A stretch of 64,000 bases of DNA. Source: Congregibacter variabilis. GTDB lineage: Bacteria > Pseudomonadota > Gammaproteobacteria > Pseudomonadales > Halieaceae. Where the stretch lies: the NCBI RefSeq assembly GCF_045689235.1, contig NZ_CP136864.1:2170001-2234000 (forward strand). The letters are read 5' to 3'. The translations under genes were made by a program, and so were the position numbers. Positions within the stretch are counted from its first letter, which is position 1. Each line of letters starts with the position of its first letter. Below the pieces are notes generated by a model that was given only the letters and a program-made list of their open reading frames with translations, did no database searches and was not told the origin of the DNA. Positions 8,775-18,392 of this stretch are shown piece by piece.

Positions 8775-8814
8775 GCAGCCCTCAACGACTTAGCTAAGGG
8801 AGAGCCCCCGGGCC

Positions 8815-9762
8815 GTGGAAAAACGAACAGAACTTGCCTCGATAGAGACTATCGAAACCGGCTTTGCGGAACTTGGCTATATCTGCAGCCCCAAAATTGC
8901 CACGGCAGTATTCCTTGCCGCGCAGCTGCGTAAGCCGGTTTTAGTCGAAGGCCCTCCTGGCGTCGGTAAAACAGAGCTCGCAAAAACCGCGGCCACCCTT
9001 TTGGGGCTGCCGCTGGTGCGCCTGCAATGCTACGAGGGTCTGGACGAAGCCAAGGCGCTTTACGAATGGAAGTACGGCAAACAACTACTGTACACCCAGG
9101 TGCTCAAAGAAAAACTGGGGGATCTTTTGGATGGTGCCCAGGGTCTGGCGGAATCCGTAGAACGCTTACACCAATTTGGCGACGTGTTTTATTCCGAGGA
9201 ATTTCTCGAGCCACGGCCATTACTGCAGGCCATGGAGCAGCCCCATGGGGCCGTTCTGCTGATTGATGAGATCGACAAATCCGACCATGAATTTGAGTCG
9301 CTTCTGTTGGAGATCCTGTCTGACTACCAGGTATCGATTCCGGAGATTGGCACCATCAAGGCCAAATCAACGCCGCTGGTCTTTCTCACCAGCAACAACA
9401 CCCGGGACATATCCGACGCCCTGAAGCGCCGCTGCCTGCACCTGCACATACCGTTTCCCAGCATCGATCTGGAAGAGCGCATTTTGGCCAGCAGAGTGCC
9501 CGAGGTACAAGGCAGTCTCCGTCAACAACTGGTGGCCTTTGTCCACGCTGTGCGGGAACTGGATCTCAAGAAACAGCCCGCCGTATCAGAGACTATCGAC
9601 TGGGCACGCAGCCTTTTACTGCTGCACGCCACCGAGTTGGAGCCAGAACTCCTGCAGAGCACGCTCAATGTCCTCTTGAAGTTTGAACAGGATATCGAGA
9701 CCACAGAAGCCGAATTAGCATCACTTCTGCGCTCCATACAGCAGGCACCGGACACACTTTAA
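8815..9762 (+). CDS. MoxR/CoxD-type AAA+ ATPase
   Basis: The 315-residue protein carries Walker A GPPGVGKT (46-53), Walker B VLLIDEID (147-154), a sensor-1 region with TSNNT near 192, and an arginine-rich KRRC segment after it. MoxR-type ATPases act as chaperones that remodel or metallate partner proteins, normally with a VWA-domain protein encoded next door. That is exactly the case here: the next ORF starts immediately after the stop. The GTG start has an AAGGGAGAG ribosome-binding site about ten bases upstream. CoxD of carbon monoxide dehydrogenase operons is a close functional analogue. The client protein is unknown. Confidence 0.9.
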   Translation: MEKRTELASIETIETGFAELGYICSPKIATAVFLAAQLRKPVLVEGPPGVGKTELAKTAATLLGLPLVRLQCYEGLDEAKALYEWKYGKQLLYTQVLKEKLGDLLDGAQGLAESVERLHQFGDVFYSEEFLEPRPLLQAMEQPHGAVLLIDEIDKSDHEFESLLLEILSDYQVSIPEIGTIKAKSTPLVFLTSNNTRDISDALKRRCLHLHIPFPSIDLEERILASRVPEVQGSLRQQLVAFVHAVRELDLKKQPAVSETIDWARSLLLLHATELEPELLQSTLNVLLKFEQDIETTEAELASLLRSIQQAPDTL

Positions 9763-11238
9763 ATGCAGTCCAGTCTGCTACGCTTTATCGAGATTCTGCG
9801 AAGCCATGCTTTGCCGGTATCGCCGGCAGAAACACTGGATGCCGCTGCGGCCATGGAAGTCGTGGGCTACTCCGATCGAGCAACGCTTCGCGACACTCTG
9901 GCCATGACCCTGGCCAAAAGTGATCGCGAAGAACACACCTTTTTGTACTGCTTTGATCAGTTCTTTGACCAACAGGCTGCGGACTTTAGCAGTGCTGCCA
10001 ACGAGGACGGCGAGAGTGACTCCGAGCCGGCGGGCGACGGCAGCGATGACTCTGATGCCCCATCGCCCGAAAGCCCTGAATCGGCCGCCGGCGGCAGTGG
10101 TGCGGGTCAGGCTGGCGCTGGAAGCGCCGTTGATGACGCCGCAGAGCTTGCCGCGGCAGCCGATAGCTCACCAGCGCTGAAAGAGCTTCTGGAAGGAGAA
10201 CTGCTCCCGGCACTGCTGGAGAACCAAAGAGGCACGCTCAGTACCGCCATGCGCCGTGCTGGCCAGGAAGCAGGCTTGAGCAAGATCCGGCTGTTCACCC
10301 AAAAAGGACAATACACGCGCCGAATTCTTGATTCCCTCGGTGAAGATCTTATCCGCGATGCCGTGATTGAGCTGGAGCGACTGGATTCTCCGGCGATTGA
10401 CACCCTCCGACGCTACCGGGATGTGCTCCGGGAGCAAGTTCGGGACTTTGTGGAGCAGCAGTACCTGCTGAATGCCGAAGGCCATAATAGTGCCTTCATG
10501 GAGGAAATCCTCAGCAAGACGCGCCTTTCGAACATTGATCGGCGCCATCGTGACCGGGTGCAGGAGCAAGTGCGACGCATGGCCCGACGCCTGGCAAGTC
10601 GCCACAGCGCGCGGCGGCAGCCGGTAAAACGGGGCCAGCTCAATATGGGCAAGACGCTCCGCGGCGGTATGGCTCACGATGGCATTCTGTTTAAAACCCA
10701 CTGGCGCTCGCGAAAACGCGACAAAGCCCAAATCCTTGCCATCTGCGATGTCAGTGGATCCGTGGCCGCCTATGCCAGCTTTCTACTCATGTTCCTTTAC
10801 AGTCTTCAGGATGTGCTGCCACGGACCCGTAGTTTTGCTTTCTCCAGTCATTTGGGAGAAATCAGTGATCTGTTCAAGGAAGAGTCTCTGGAGAGAGCCA
10901 TCGAGCTGGCCAATTGGCGTTATGGCGGCGCGACGGATTATGGCAGCAGTTTTAGGGACTTTGCTCAACTAGCGCTGGATGACATCAACAGCAGCACATC
11001 GGTTATCATTCTCGGAGATGCGCGTAACAACCGAGGGAACCCTGAGCTGGAGATCATGCAGAGCATTTACCAGCGTAGCAAACAAGTGATTTGGCTGAAT
11101 CCGGAGTCCCGGCGCGCCTGGGGCACGGGTGATTCAGAAATGCTGCGCTACCAAACTGCCTGCCATTACTGTGCACCGTGCAGCAACCTGCAACAGCTTG
11201 AGCGCGTCGTCGACCAACTGCTCAAGAGTTTGCGGTAG
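9763..11238 (+). CDS. CoxE-like VWA-domain protein
   Basis: The 491-residue protein has an N-terminal CoxE-type helical region, then a very acidic, low-complexity linker (residues about 75-135), a basic helical middle, and a C-terminal VWA domain with the MIDAS motif DVSGSV (329-334) and the GGATDYGS and GDARNNRG segments. The ATG follows the stop of the MoxR gene with no gap, so the two are coupled. CoxE/MoxR pairs form chaperone complexes; in CO dehydrogenase operons they help assemble the active site. Its position after moaA suggests, but does not prove, a molybdoenzyme client. Confidence 0.88.
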   Translation: MQSSLLRFIEILRSHALPVSPAETLDAAAAMEVVGYSDRATLRDTLAMTLAKSDREEHTFLYCFDQFFDQQAADFSSAANEDGESDSEPAGDGSDDSDAPSPESPESAAGGSGAGQAGAGSAVDDAAELAAAADSSPALKELLEGELLPALLENQRGTLSTAMRRAGQEAGLSKIRLFTQKGQYTRRILDSLGEDLIRDAVIELERLDSPAIDTLRRYRDVLREQVRDFVEQQYLLNAEGHNSAFMEEILSKTRLSNIDRRHRDRVQEQVRRMARRLASRHSARRQPVKRGQLNMGKTLRGGMAHDGILFKTHWRSRKRDKAQILAICDVSGSVAAYASFLLMFLYSLQDVLPRTRSFAFSSHLGEISDLFKEESLERAIELANWRYGGATDYGSSFRDFAQLALDDINSSTSVIILGDARNNRGNPELEIMQSIYQRSKQVIWLNPESRRAWGTGDSEMLRYQTACHYCAPCSNLQQLERVVDQLLKSLR

Positions 11239-11264
11239 CAGCGCGGCCGGTCCAGCGGCGCGAT

Positions 11265-13562
11265 ATGCCCCTCTCTCCCGATCATATTCCGCTTCCATGC
11301 TCCCTCAAGGAGAAGGTAACAGCGGAACTGTCTCCCCAGGATGTGGCCTTATCTACGGACTCGCTCTCCCGGGAAACGGTTATTGGCTATCTTGCCAAGA
11401 GCAAGGATACCGATAATTCACCACTGGCGACCATCAAACGCCGCGCCGCCAAAGAGAATCGCAAACCGCATCTTCGACCCGAGGATCAGGCCATACTGAC
11501 GTGGATTTGCGAGGCTTTTGATGAGTGGGAAGAACACTACCCCCTTGAGCAGCCGCTAAGAGATCATATTCATCGGTTACTGCCTTTGGCTATCGCCATG
11601 GCTCTTAAAGATGACGCCTTTTATACGCCGGGCTTGCATCCGCTGCACCGCCTCCTCGATGCCTTGCAAAATGGCGCTGTGGGCTGGCAGATGCGCCTGG
11701 ATCGTGCAGGCCAAATGCTCGAGCAGCGCATTCAGCGGGCCGTAGAGAAAGCCCTTGATTGGTTCAGTAACGACCGAATCGATATTGCGGCAATCACGCA
11801 GGAATTGCTCGCAGCCAATGAACGCGATGCGGCCAGGGCGCAGCGTATGGTGCAACGCCTGGCAGAGACCGAAGAGGCACGCCTCAAGACACTGTCGGCC
11901 CGGCGCGACGCGGCCCGAGACATCAACGCCGGCTTAGAGCAATACGAGCTGCCCGCAGCCATTGGCGAATTTCTCAAGGGGCCCTGGTACGACAGCGCTC
12001 AGCTGGTGCTGGTCAAACATGGCGCCGACTCCCGGGAATGGCAACAAATGTGCCGCGCAACACTTCATCTTATGGAGTCGGTGCAAACGCCAGAGGATGC
12101 AGGTGATGCCTCACGAGATCGTCAGGAGCAGATCCTCAGGCATCTGCCGGGGGAGCTACGCCGCTGGCTCTTGAGTCTTGAACACGACAGCGACGCCACC
12201 GACAGTGCTATTGGCTTGGTGGAGTATGCCCACTTGCGCATACAGCATGGCCAGAAGCTTCAGTTGGTTAATATCCCTGCGATTGCTTTGGAAGAAGAAA
12301 CAGCTGATGAAAATGCCATCGCTGACGATAGCTTCAGTAATGGAGACTGGTATCAGTTTGAAGATGATGAGGGTGAACTCCGCGCTCAGCTGGTGTTGCA
12401 GCTCGAAAACGGGCAGCACCTGCTCTTTACCAACTTTGTGGGCCTTAAAGCTCTGGACCTCTCCCGACGAGCTTTCAGCCAGCGGATCAGTGATGGCTTT
12501 TCGCTACCCCTACCCAACCAGGAGACGTTCAGCCTGAGCCTCGCCGCTGCGGCGGGGATCAACAACGAAGATCAGCTCAGGCAGTTGATGGATCCGGGTT
12601 ATCGACCTCGCGAAGATGTGCATCACTCGCAGGATGATAAACGACACCACGATGATCGTCGTACCCACGAAGATCGTCGTACTCACGACGAAGACCGTCG
12701 GGGTCACAGTGATGCTTCGTCAACGCATTCAGAAGCTGAGCCGCAGGACAGCGAAGCGCCAGACGTCGAGAGCCTTCGGCCTAACGAAGAATTCTTGGAA
12801 GCACCCTCACAAGAGCTCTCACAAGAACTTCCAGAAGAGTCGGAAGCTGTGTTTGATAGCTCCAACTTCGTTGATACCGCAGAAGCCGAAGTGTGGTCCG
12901 CCGAGCTACCCGATCTTAGCGATACCGAGGAATTCGATCCGGTACTGACACCTCCGGTGGGGGCCGAGACAGAGCTGACTCTGGATCTGGATGAGCCCGA
13001 ATCACCAGTCAACAACGCGCCCCAGGAGAGCCCCACAGGTGAAGGGGCCGCAAGAATCGAGCAGCCAATTCAGAACGACTCCGCCCAGGAACCGCCGCCT
13101 CCTCCGGCGCCTGAGCCACCACCGCCCGCGCCACCCTATCAGCCGCCGTATCAGCCGACGCCGTATCAGCCGCCCGCTGCGCCACCTCAATCTGCACCAC
13201 CCCCGCCTGCCCCAATTCAGGCGGCTGCACCGGCTCCCGCGCCCGCCGCAGTGCCTCCGCCGGCTCCGACACTCGCGCCAGCGCCCCCAGCGCCGGAACA
13301 AGCCAGTGCGCCGCGCGAGGTAGATGTCCCCATGGGGGCCTGGCTTGGATTTCATGATGGAGAGACCCCCATCATGGCAAAGCTCGCGGTCTTTGACCCA
13401 CGGCGTGACAACTACATCTTCGTGAATCGCAAAGGCATTGCCATGCGGGAACTCAGCCGCTCGGAGCTGCGCGCGCTCATGGATCAAGGCCTCGTGGATA
13501 TCCTTGAAACTCGTTCCTACTTCCGCGACGAAGTTGAGCGAGCTCGGGAGGAGGGAGAATGA
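11265..13562 (+). CDS. DUF1631 family protein with proline-rich region and duplicated small domain
   Basis: The 765-residue protein starts at ATG 11265. The N-terminal 300 residues are helical with a long coiled-coil-like stretch (about 150-230). A GDWYQF...LLFTNFVGLKALDLSR block at about 360-410 is echoed at the C-terminus (about 690-743) by GAWLGF...YIFVNRKGIAMRELSR, so the protein seems to contain two copies of a small beta domain. Between them lie a DRRTH-type charged repeat (about 457-482), an acidic region and a proline-rich tract (about 607-680). The DUF1631 family has no settled function that I know of. The stop overlaps the PilZ gene start (ATGA), implying coupling and perhaps c-di-GMP-related work. 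Confidence 0.82.
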   Translation: MPLSPDHIPLPCSLKEKVTAELSPQDVALSTDSLSRETVIGYLAKSKDTDNSPLATIKRRAAKENRKPHLRPEDQAILTWICEAFDEWEEHYPLEQPLRDHIHRLLPLAIAMALKDDAFYTPGLHPLHRLLDALQNGAVGWQMRLDRAGQMLEQRIQRAVEKALDWFSNDRIDIAAITQELLAANERDAARAQRMVQRLAETEEARLKTLSARRDAARDINAGLEQYELPAAIGEFLKGPWYDSAQLVLVKHGADSREWQQMCRATLHLMESVQTPEDAGDASRDRQEQILRHLPGELRRWLLSLEHDSDATDSAIGLVEYAHLRIQHGQKLQLVNIPAIALEEETADENAIADDSFSNGDWYQFEDDEGELRAQLVLQLENGQHLLFTNFVGLKALDLSRRAFSQRISDGFSLPLPNQETFSLSLAAAAGINNEDQLRQLMDPGYRPREDVHHSQDDKRHHDDRRTHEDRRTHDEDRRGHSDASSTHSEAEPQDSEAPDVESLRPNEEFLEAPSQELSQELPEESEAVFDSSNFVDTAEAEVWSAELPDLSDTEEFDPVLTPPVGAETELTLDLDEPESPVNNAPQESPTGEGAARIEQPIQNDSAQEPPPPPAPEPPPPAPPYQPPYQPTPYQPPAAPPQSAPPPPAPIQAAAPAPAPAAVPPPAPTLAPAPPAPEQASAPREVDVPMGAWLGFHDGETPIMAKLAVFDPRRDNYIFVNRKGIAMRELSRSELRALMDQGLVDILETRSYFRDEVERAREEGE

Positions 13563-13936
13563 CTGGTAAAGACCATCGACGCTTTTTCCGACTTCCGGTC
13601 GCGTCTCGTGTATTTATCGAGATCGAGTCACCGCCTCCCGGAAGCATTGGACCCGGCAAGGTAGCTCGCTGCGATACCCTGGATGTGTCTCACAGTGGCC
13701 TGCGAGTACGTTTGGATGAGTCAGTAACTGTGGGTGCTATTCTTCAGATTGGCGTTGAGCTGCCCGGCGAGAATGAACCTTTCTATCTGGTCGGGCAGGT
13801 GCGCTGGCGAATGCGGGATAAAGAGCACCCCGGCAGCTGGATTGCCGGATTCGAGGTGCTCAACGCCCTGGGCTCAGATATTGAGCACTGGGAGGCGGCG
13901 CTTATGGAAATGGACGAGCGTACGCCCTCTCCCTAG
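13559..13936 (+). CDS. PilZ-domain protein
   Basis: The 125-residue protein is a stand-alone PilZ domain. It has the RxxxR motif (R7-R11 in RRFFR) and the DxSxxG motif (D42-G47, DVSHSG) that together bind cyclic di-GMP, followed by the beta-barrel strands including QVRW and AGFEV. It is therefore likely to bind c-di-GMP and act as an adaptor on a partner protein. Its ATG overlaps the stop of the DUF1631 gene by four bases, making the DUF1631 protein the first candidate partner. It ends 19 bases from the convergent RND permease gene. Confidence 0.92.
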   Translation: MTGKDHRRFFRLPVASRVFIEIESPPPGSIGPGKVARCDTLDVSHSGLRVRLDESVTVGAILQIGVELPGENEPFYLVGQVRWRMRDKEHPGSWIAGFEVLNALGSDIEHWEAALMEMDERTPSP

Positions 13937-13955
13937 GTTTGCGGTCAGCTAGCCC

Positions 13956-16900
13956 CTAACTGGTTTTTGCACTGACATTTGCCGCAGCGGTCGTGGCCGA
14001 AAGCTTAGCTGCATCAAAGGATTCCATCTCGGCATCCAACTGTCGGCTCACAAGATCCGGTGATCCGGTTCCCCGCGCCATGAGGCTGTAAGCCATAGGC
14101 ACCAGAAACAAAGTCACCAGCGTAGCAAGCGCAACGCCGCCCATAACTACCACACCGATAACGCTGCGCACCTCATGACCAGGCCCTGTGGACAACACCA
14201 GGGGCAGAGCACCCATCACGGTGGTAAACGCCGTCATCACAATAGGCCGCAGTCGCTTGCTGGAACCTTCGATAACCGAGCGCTCAAAATCAAAGCCTGC
14301 GTCACGCATCTGATTGATGAACTCAACAATAAGAATACCGTTCTTGGCAGCCAGACCCACCAACATAATGAGTCCAACCTGGCTGTAGATGTTGAGTGTT
14401 GCGCCTACAATCTGAAGCCCCCAGAGGCCACCGAGCAATGCCACCGGCACCGTAAACAAAATGATCGCCGGGTGCACAAAGGACTCAAACTGGGCTGCCA
14501 TCACCAGGTACACGATAAGCAGTGCCAAAAGGAAAGTAACGTAAATGCTGCCACTGGCTCGGTAGTACTCCAAAGACTCTCCCTTAAAATCAAAGCTTGC
14601 CGTCTCTGGCAGCTCTGTTCGCACAAGCTCTTGCAGATAATCCAGGGCTTCACCGAGCTTGTAGTCATCAGCCAGAGAAGCAGACAGAGTAAACGAGCGA
14701 ACCCTGTTGTATCGGTTCAAGCTCCCTGCGCCAGCTTCCTCCCGGAGTGTCACCATGTTCGACAGTGGTATTAATTGGTCAGTAGTCGTGGAGCGCACGT
14801 AGATATTGTCCAAATCAGACAAGGTCCGGGACTCTTCACGATCACCCTCAAGGATCACGTCATACTCACGGCCACCCATAATGAATGTGGTTACGCGTCG
14901 CGAGCCCAAGAGAGTTTCCAGCGTCCTTCCGATATCTGCGAGACTGATCCCCAGATCGCCCGCACGATTGCGATCCACAGAAACGCGCAATTGCGGTTTA
15001 GTGGGTTTGAGGTCTGTGTCTACACGCAGCAATCCAGGATTCTCGGCCACAGCCTTGAGCATGATGTCCTGCCACTCGGCGAGATTCTCATAGCTGTCGC
15101 CACCGACCACAAACTGCACCGGATCGGCATTACCACCGCCAAATGAACGCGGAGCCCGAACAAATATTCTCGCACCCGCGATGTCCTTGACCCTTTCCTG
15201 GGCGTCCGCCGCAATTTCTTGGGAGGTGCGCTCACGCTCTTCCCAGGGTGCAAGCGCCATGATCGTAAACGCCTGATTAAAGGACTCACCACCACCCCAG
15301 CCAGGGGCACGAATCAGCAAACGCCGTACCTCGCCACTCTCAACCAGGGGCATGAGCAGCTCTTCGACTTGCAATACCTGATCCACGGTGTACTCAAAGG
15401 AGGACCCCTCGGGCGTCGATGCAATCATGTACAACACACCGCGGTCTTCGGTGGGTGAAAACTCCTGGGGAACAGTCCTGCTCAACTGCCAGGCTGCAAG
15501 CACGCAAACAAGAAGCACGGGGATAAACATCCATGAGCGCTTTACTACTGGCGTAAGAACTTTGCGATAACGAAGCTCCATGGCCTCGCTCAGCGCCTCT
15601 ACCTTGTCCGCCAGACGATTTGATACCTTTTCTTTATCCAGCAATTTGGAGCAGATCACCGGACCTAAGGTCAGAGCCACAAAGCTGGAGAAGATCACAG
15701 CGATTGCCATGGCCACCGCAAATTCGGCAAACAGGCGCCCGATGTTGCCTTCAAGGAAGGTAATAGGAATGAACACCGCAACCAAAACCAGAGTTGTCGC
15801 GATAACCGCAAAAGCCACCTGACGGGAGCCCCGATAGGAGGCTACAAGCGCCGACTCTCCGCGGACAAGTCGGCGGTGAATGTTCTCCAGCACCACAATA
15901 CTGTCGTCCACCACCAAACCGATAGCCAACACCAGTGCCAGCAAGGTCAAAAGATTAATACTGTAGCCCAGCGCCCAAAGCATACTGAAACTGCCAATGA
16001 GCGAAATAGGAACGGTCAGTGCCGGTACCAGTACGCTCCTGGGATCACCCAGGAACAGGAAAATTACGATCACGACCAACACGCCGGCTATAAACAAAGT
16101 GGAGAACACCTCATCGATAGCGGCATCCACGAATACCGAGCGATCAAAACCCACCACCAATTCCATGCCATCAGGAAGCTGCTGATTCACGCGAACAATT
16201 TCTGCTTGCACGGCACGTCCCACGCTCAAGGCGTTGGCTTTACTCTGCTTGACGATACCGACCCCAACCATGGACTCGGTATTACCGCGGAACATACTGC
16301 GGGACTCGGCGCTGGAAAGCTCCACTCGCGCCACATCAGCAAGACGCACCAAATATCCGTCATCACCCCGGGCCAGGACCAGCTCCTGAAAATCCTTCGC
16401 CACCTGATAGCTACGATCAATACGCACCACAAAATCCCGCTGCGATGACTTAATCGTGCCTGCCGGTAGCTCAACGTTCTGACTGCGCAGCGCTGCTTCA
16501 ACGTCGCTTACGGTAAGCCCCCTGGCCACCAGCGCGTTGCGATCCAGCCAGATGCGCATGGAATAGATTTGCCCACCACCGATTCGTACCCGGGCCACAC
16601 CATCGAGTACCGCAAACCGGTCCTCAAGATAGCGACGGGCGTAGTCGGTTAGCTCCAGGGCTGACATGTTTTCGCCAACGAGGTGCGACCAAAAAATTAC
16701 CTGCTCATCACTGTTGCTCTTGCGAGTCTCCGGAGGCAGCGCCTCTTCTGGCAGGTTATCCAGCACACCTGACACACGATCACGCACGTCATTGGCCGCC
16801 GAGTCGATATCTCTATCCAGATTGAACTCGATGGTAACGGTGGATTCACCGTCGTAGCTGGCAGAACTCAGAGTCTTGATACCCTCAATGCCTGACAGGC

Positions 16901-17108
16901 GGTTCTCAATGAGCTCGGTGATCTTGTTCTCTACCACCGCAGCAGACGCACCGGGATAGGAGGTTTGCACCGTTACGATGGGCGAGTCGATATCGGGATA
17001 TTCGCGCAGTGGCAAACGATCGAAGGCGAGCAAACCGAAAGCAACTATCAAGGCGCTACCTACGAGCGCCATAACGGGTCGTCGAACAGCAATATCAGAA
17101 ATTAACAT
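13956..17108 (-). CDS. RND efflux permease, HAE1 (AcrB/MexF-like) family
   Basis: The 1050-residue protein matches the usual RND length, with the N-terminal ISDIAVRRPV segment, two large periplasmic loops and twelve predicted spans. The proton-relay aspartate pair is present in GLVVDDSIVVLENI (around residue 405). Such pumps are trimeric inner-membrane proton antiporters exporting drugs, detergents or metabolites through an adaptor and an outer-membrane factor. The adaptor gene lies directly upstream, with stop and start sharing one base (TAATG). No outer-membrane channel gene is nearby, so a TolC-like protein encoded elsewhere is presumably used. The substrate is unknown. Confidence 0.94.
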   Translation of the reverse strand: MLISDIAVRRPVMALVGSALIVAFGLLAFDRLPLREYPDIDSPIVTVQTSYPGASAAVVENKITELIENRLSGIEGIKTLSSASYDGESTVTIEFNLDRDIDSAANDVRDRVSGVLDNLPEEALPPETRKSNSDEQVIFWSHLVGENMSALELTDYARRYLEDRFAVLDGVARVRIGGGQIYSMRIWLDRNALVARGLTVSDVEAALRSQNVELPAGTIKSSQRDFVVRIDRSYQVAKDFQELVLARGDDGYLVRLADVARVELSSAESRSMFRGNTESMVGVGIVKQSKANALSVGRAVQAEIVRVNQQLPDGMELVVGFDRSVFVDAAIDEVFSTLFIAGVLVVIVIFLFLGDPRSVLVPALTVPISLIGSFSMLWALGYSINLLTLLALVLAIGLVVDDSIVVLENIHRRLVRGESALVASYRGSRQVAFAVIATTLVLVAVFIPITFLEGNIGRLFAEFAVAMAIAVIFSSFVALTLGPVICSKLLDKEKVSNRLADKVEALSEAMELRYRKVLTPVVKRSWMFIPVLLVCVLAAWQLSRTVPQEFSPTEDRGVLYMIASTPEGSSFEYTVDQVLQVEELLMPLVESGEVRRLLIRAPGWGGGESFNQAFTIMALAPWEERERTSQEIAADAQERVKDIAGARIFVRAPRSFGGGNADPVQFVVGGDSYENLAEWQDIMLKAVAENPGLLRVDTDLKPTKPQLRVSVDRNRAGDLGISLADIGRTLETLLGSRRVTTFIMGGREYDVILEGDREESRTLSDLDNIYVRSTTTDQLIPLSNMVTLREEAGAGSLNRYNRVRSFTLSASLADDYKLGEALDYLQELVRTELPETASFDFKGESLEYYRASGSIYVTFLLALLIVYLVMAAQFESFVHPAIILFTVPVALLGGLWGLQIVGATLNIYSQVGLIMLVGLAAKNGILIVEFINQMRDAGFDFERSVIEGSSKRLRPIVMTAFTTVMGALPLVLSTGPGHEVRSVIGVVVMGGVALATLVTLFLVPMAYSLMARGTGSPDLVSRQLDAEMESFDAAKLSATTAAANVSAKTS

Positions 17109-18145
17109 TAGCCTTGCACCACACGAACAGGCATTGCATTGCCGGAGAGGCGGATCACGCCATCTCGCACAATTTGCTCACCTTCGCTCACTCCATCCAA
17201 AATGACGACCCAACCTGGTATGCGGGCCCCAATTTTCACTTCGCTGCGCAGTGCCTGCTCACCCTCGACCTTCCAGACAAAGTGACGCGCAGCACGGCTT
17301 TGTAGGCTTTCTTCCGGCACCATCAACACAGTATTGGACTCACCGGTAATTTCAATTTCCATCAACAGGCCCGCGCGCAACAAACCCTCCTCATTGGGGA
17401 CGACAGCGCGTGCGGTAATTGCTCGCGCTACGGGATCCACCCGGCTTCCCACGGCAGAGAGCTCCCCGACAAAGTCTTCTTTGAACGCGGCGCTTCTGGC
17501 GATGACGGTCATTCCAGGCTGCAGGACACCGAGGTATCGGGCTGGAACCGTAAACTGCAAACGCATGCGGCTAATATCATCCAGCGTGGTTAACCTTTGT
17601 CCCACGGATGCCAAAGCACCCTCACTGACCTCGCGCAGACCCAGAACACCAGAAAAAGGCGCAACAATCGTCAAATCGGCTACCCGGGCTTCCAACTCGC
17701 TGAGCTGATGCTGAAGGACCTCAACTTCTGTGGTCGCGGAGTCGAGGTCTGTCTGAGCGACCTGGTTTTTGCGGGCCAGGTCTGTGAGCCGTTTTACCTC
17801 ACGCCGAGCGTCCGCAAGCCGAGCGCTGAGCTCTCGCAAAGAAGCCTGCTCAGACTCCTGTCGCAGTGTCGCAAGCACCTGCCCTTTCTCTACCGTCTGA
17901 CCATCTTCGAAATTCAGGCTGGTGATGCGCTGAGAAACCGGCGCAGTGATGTCGATGGACTCCCAAGCCTGCAGAGTACCCAGTGCTGGAATGCGGTCAC
18001 GATAGCTGCGCGACTCGACGCCCACCACCGTAACGGGAGCAGCAGGCCTGGCACGCCTTGCGCCATCATCAGACTGTCCACCAAATTGTTGCCAGGCAAA
18101 AAAGCCGGCAATTGCCAGACCAATAACAATGACCAGGGATTTCAT
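17108..18145 (-). CDS. RND periplasmic adaptor (membrane fusion protein)
   Basis: From the ATG at 18145 the protein has 345 residues: an N-terminal hydrophobic anchor (KSLVIVIGLAIAGFFAW), a biotinyl-lipoyl-like domain split by a coiled-coil hairpin (about residues 95-150), then the beta-barrel and membrane-proximal domains. It links the RND permease to the outer-membrane channel across the periplasm. The ORF is open further upstream to 18223, but those residues do not look like a signal. An AGAAGGAG ribosome-binding site sits about 13 bases before the chosen ATG, rather far. The stop shares one base with the permease start. Confidence 0.92.
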   Translation of the reverse strand: MKSLVIVIGLAIAGFFAWQQFGGQSDDGARRARPAAPVTVVGVESRSYRDRIPALGTLQAWESIDITAPVSQRITSLNFEDGQTVEKGQVLATLRQESEQASLRELSARLADARREVKRLTDLARKNQVAQTDLDSATTEVEVLQHQLSELEARVADLTIVAPFSGVLGLREVSEGALASVGQRLTTLDDISRMRLQFTVPARYLGVLQPGMTVIARSAAFKEDFVGELSAVGSRVDPVARAITARAVVPNEEGLLRAGLLMEIEITGESNTVLMVPEESLQSRAARHFVWKVEGEQALRSEVKIGARIPGWVVILDGVSEGEQIVRDGVIRLSGNAMPVRVVQG

Positions 18146-18392
18146 GGGTACCGCTGAACTCCTTCTCAATTTAAGGGGTGGAACACGCCATTCTAACACC
18201 CGGGGATAAAAGGCTGGCGGCATTGAATACGTGAACGAATACCTAATGGATTGCCCAAGCCCGCGTTAACGGAAAGGCTGCAGGACGGTGTATCATCGCA
18301 GCCCTCAGGGGCGTCGTAGCTGTGCGCCCAATATCATCTAAAGGGCTGGACCCGTAGCGTCGTCGCAATTAATCCGCGATGGGGAGAGATTT

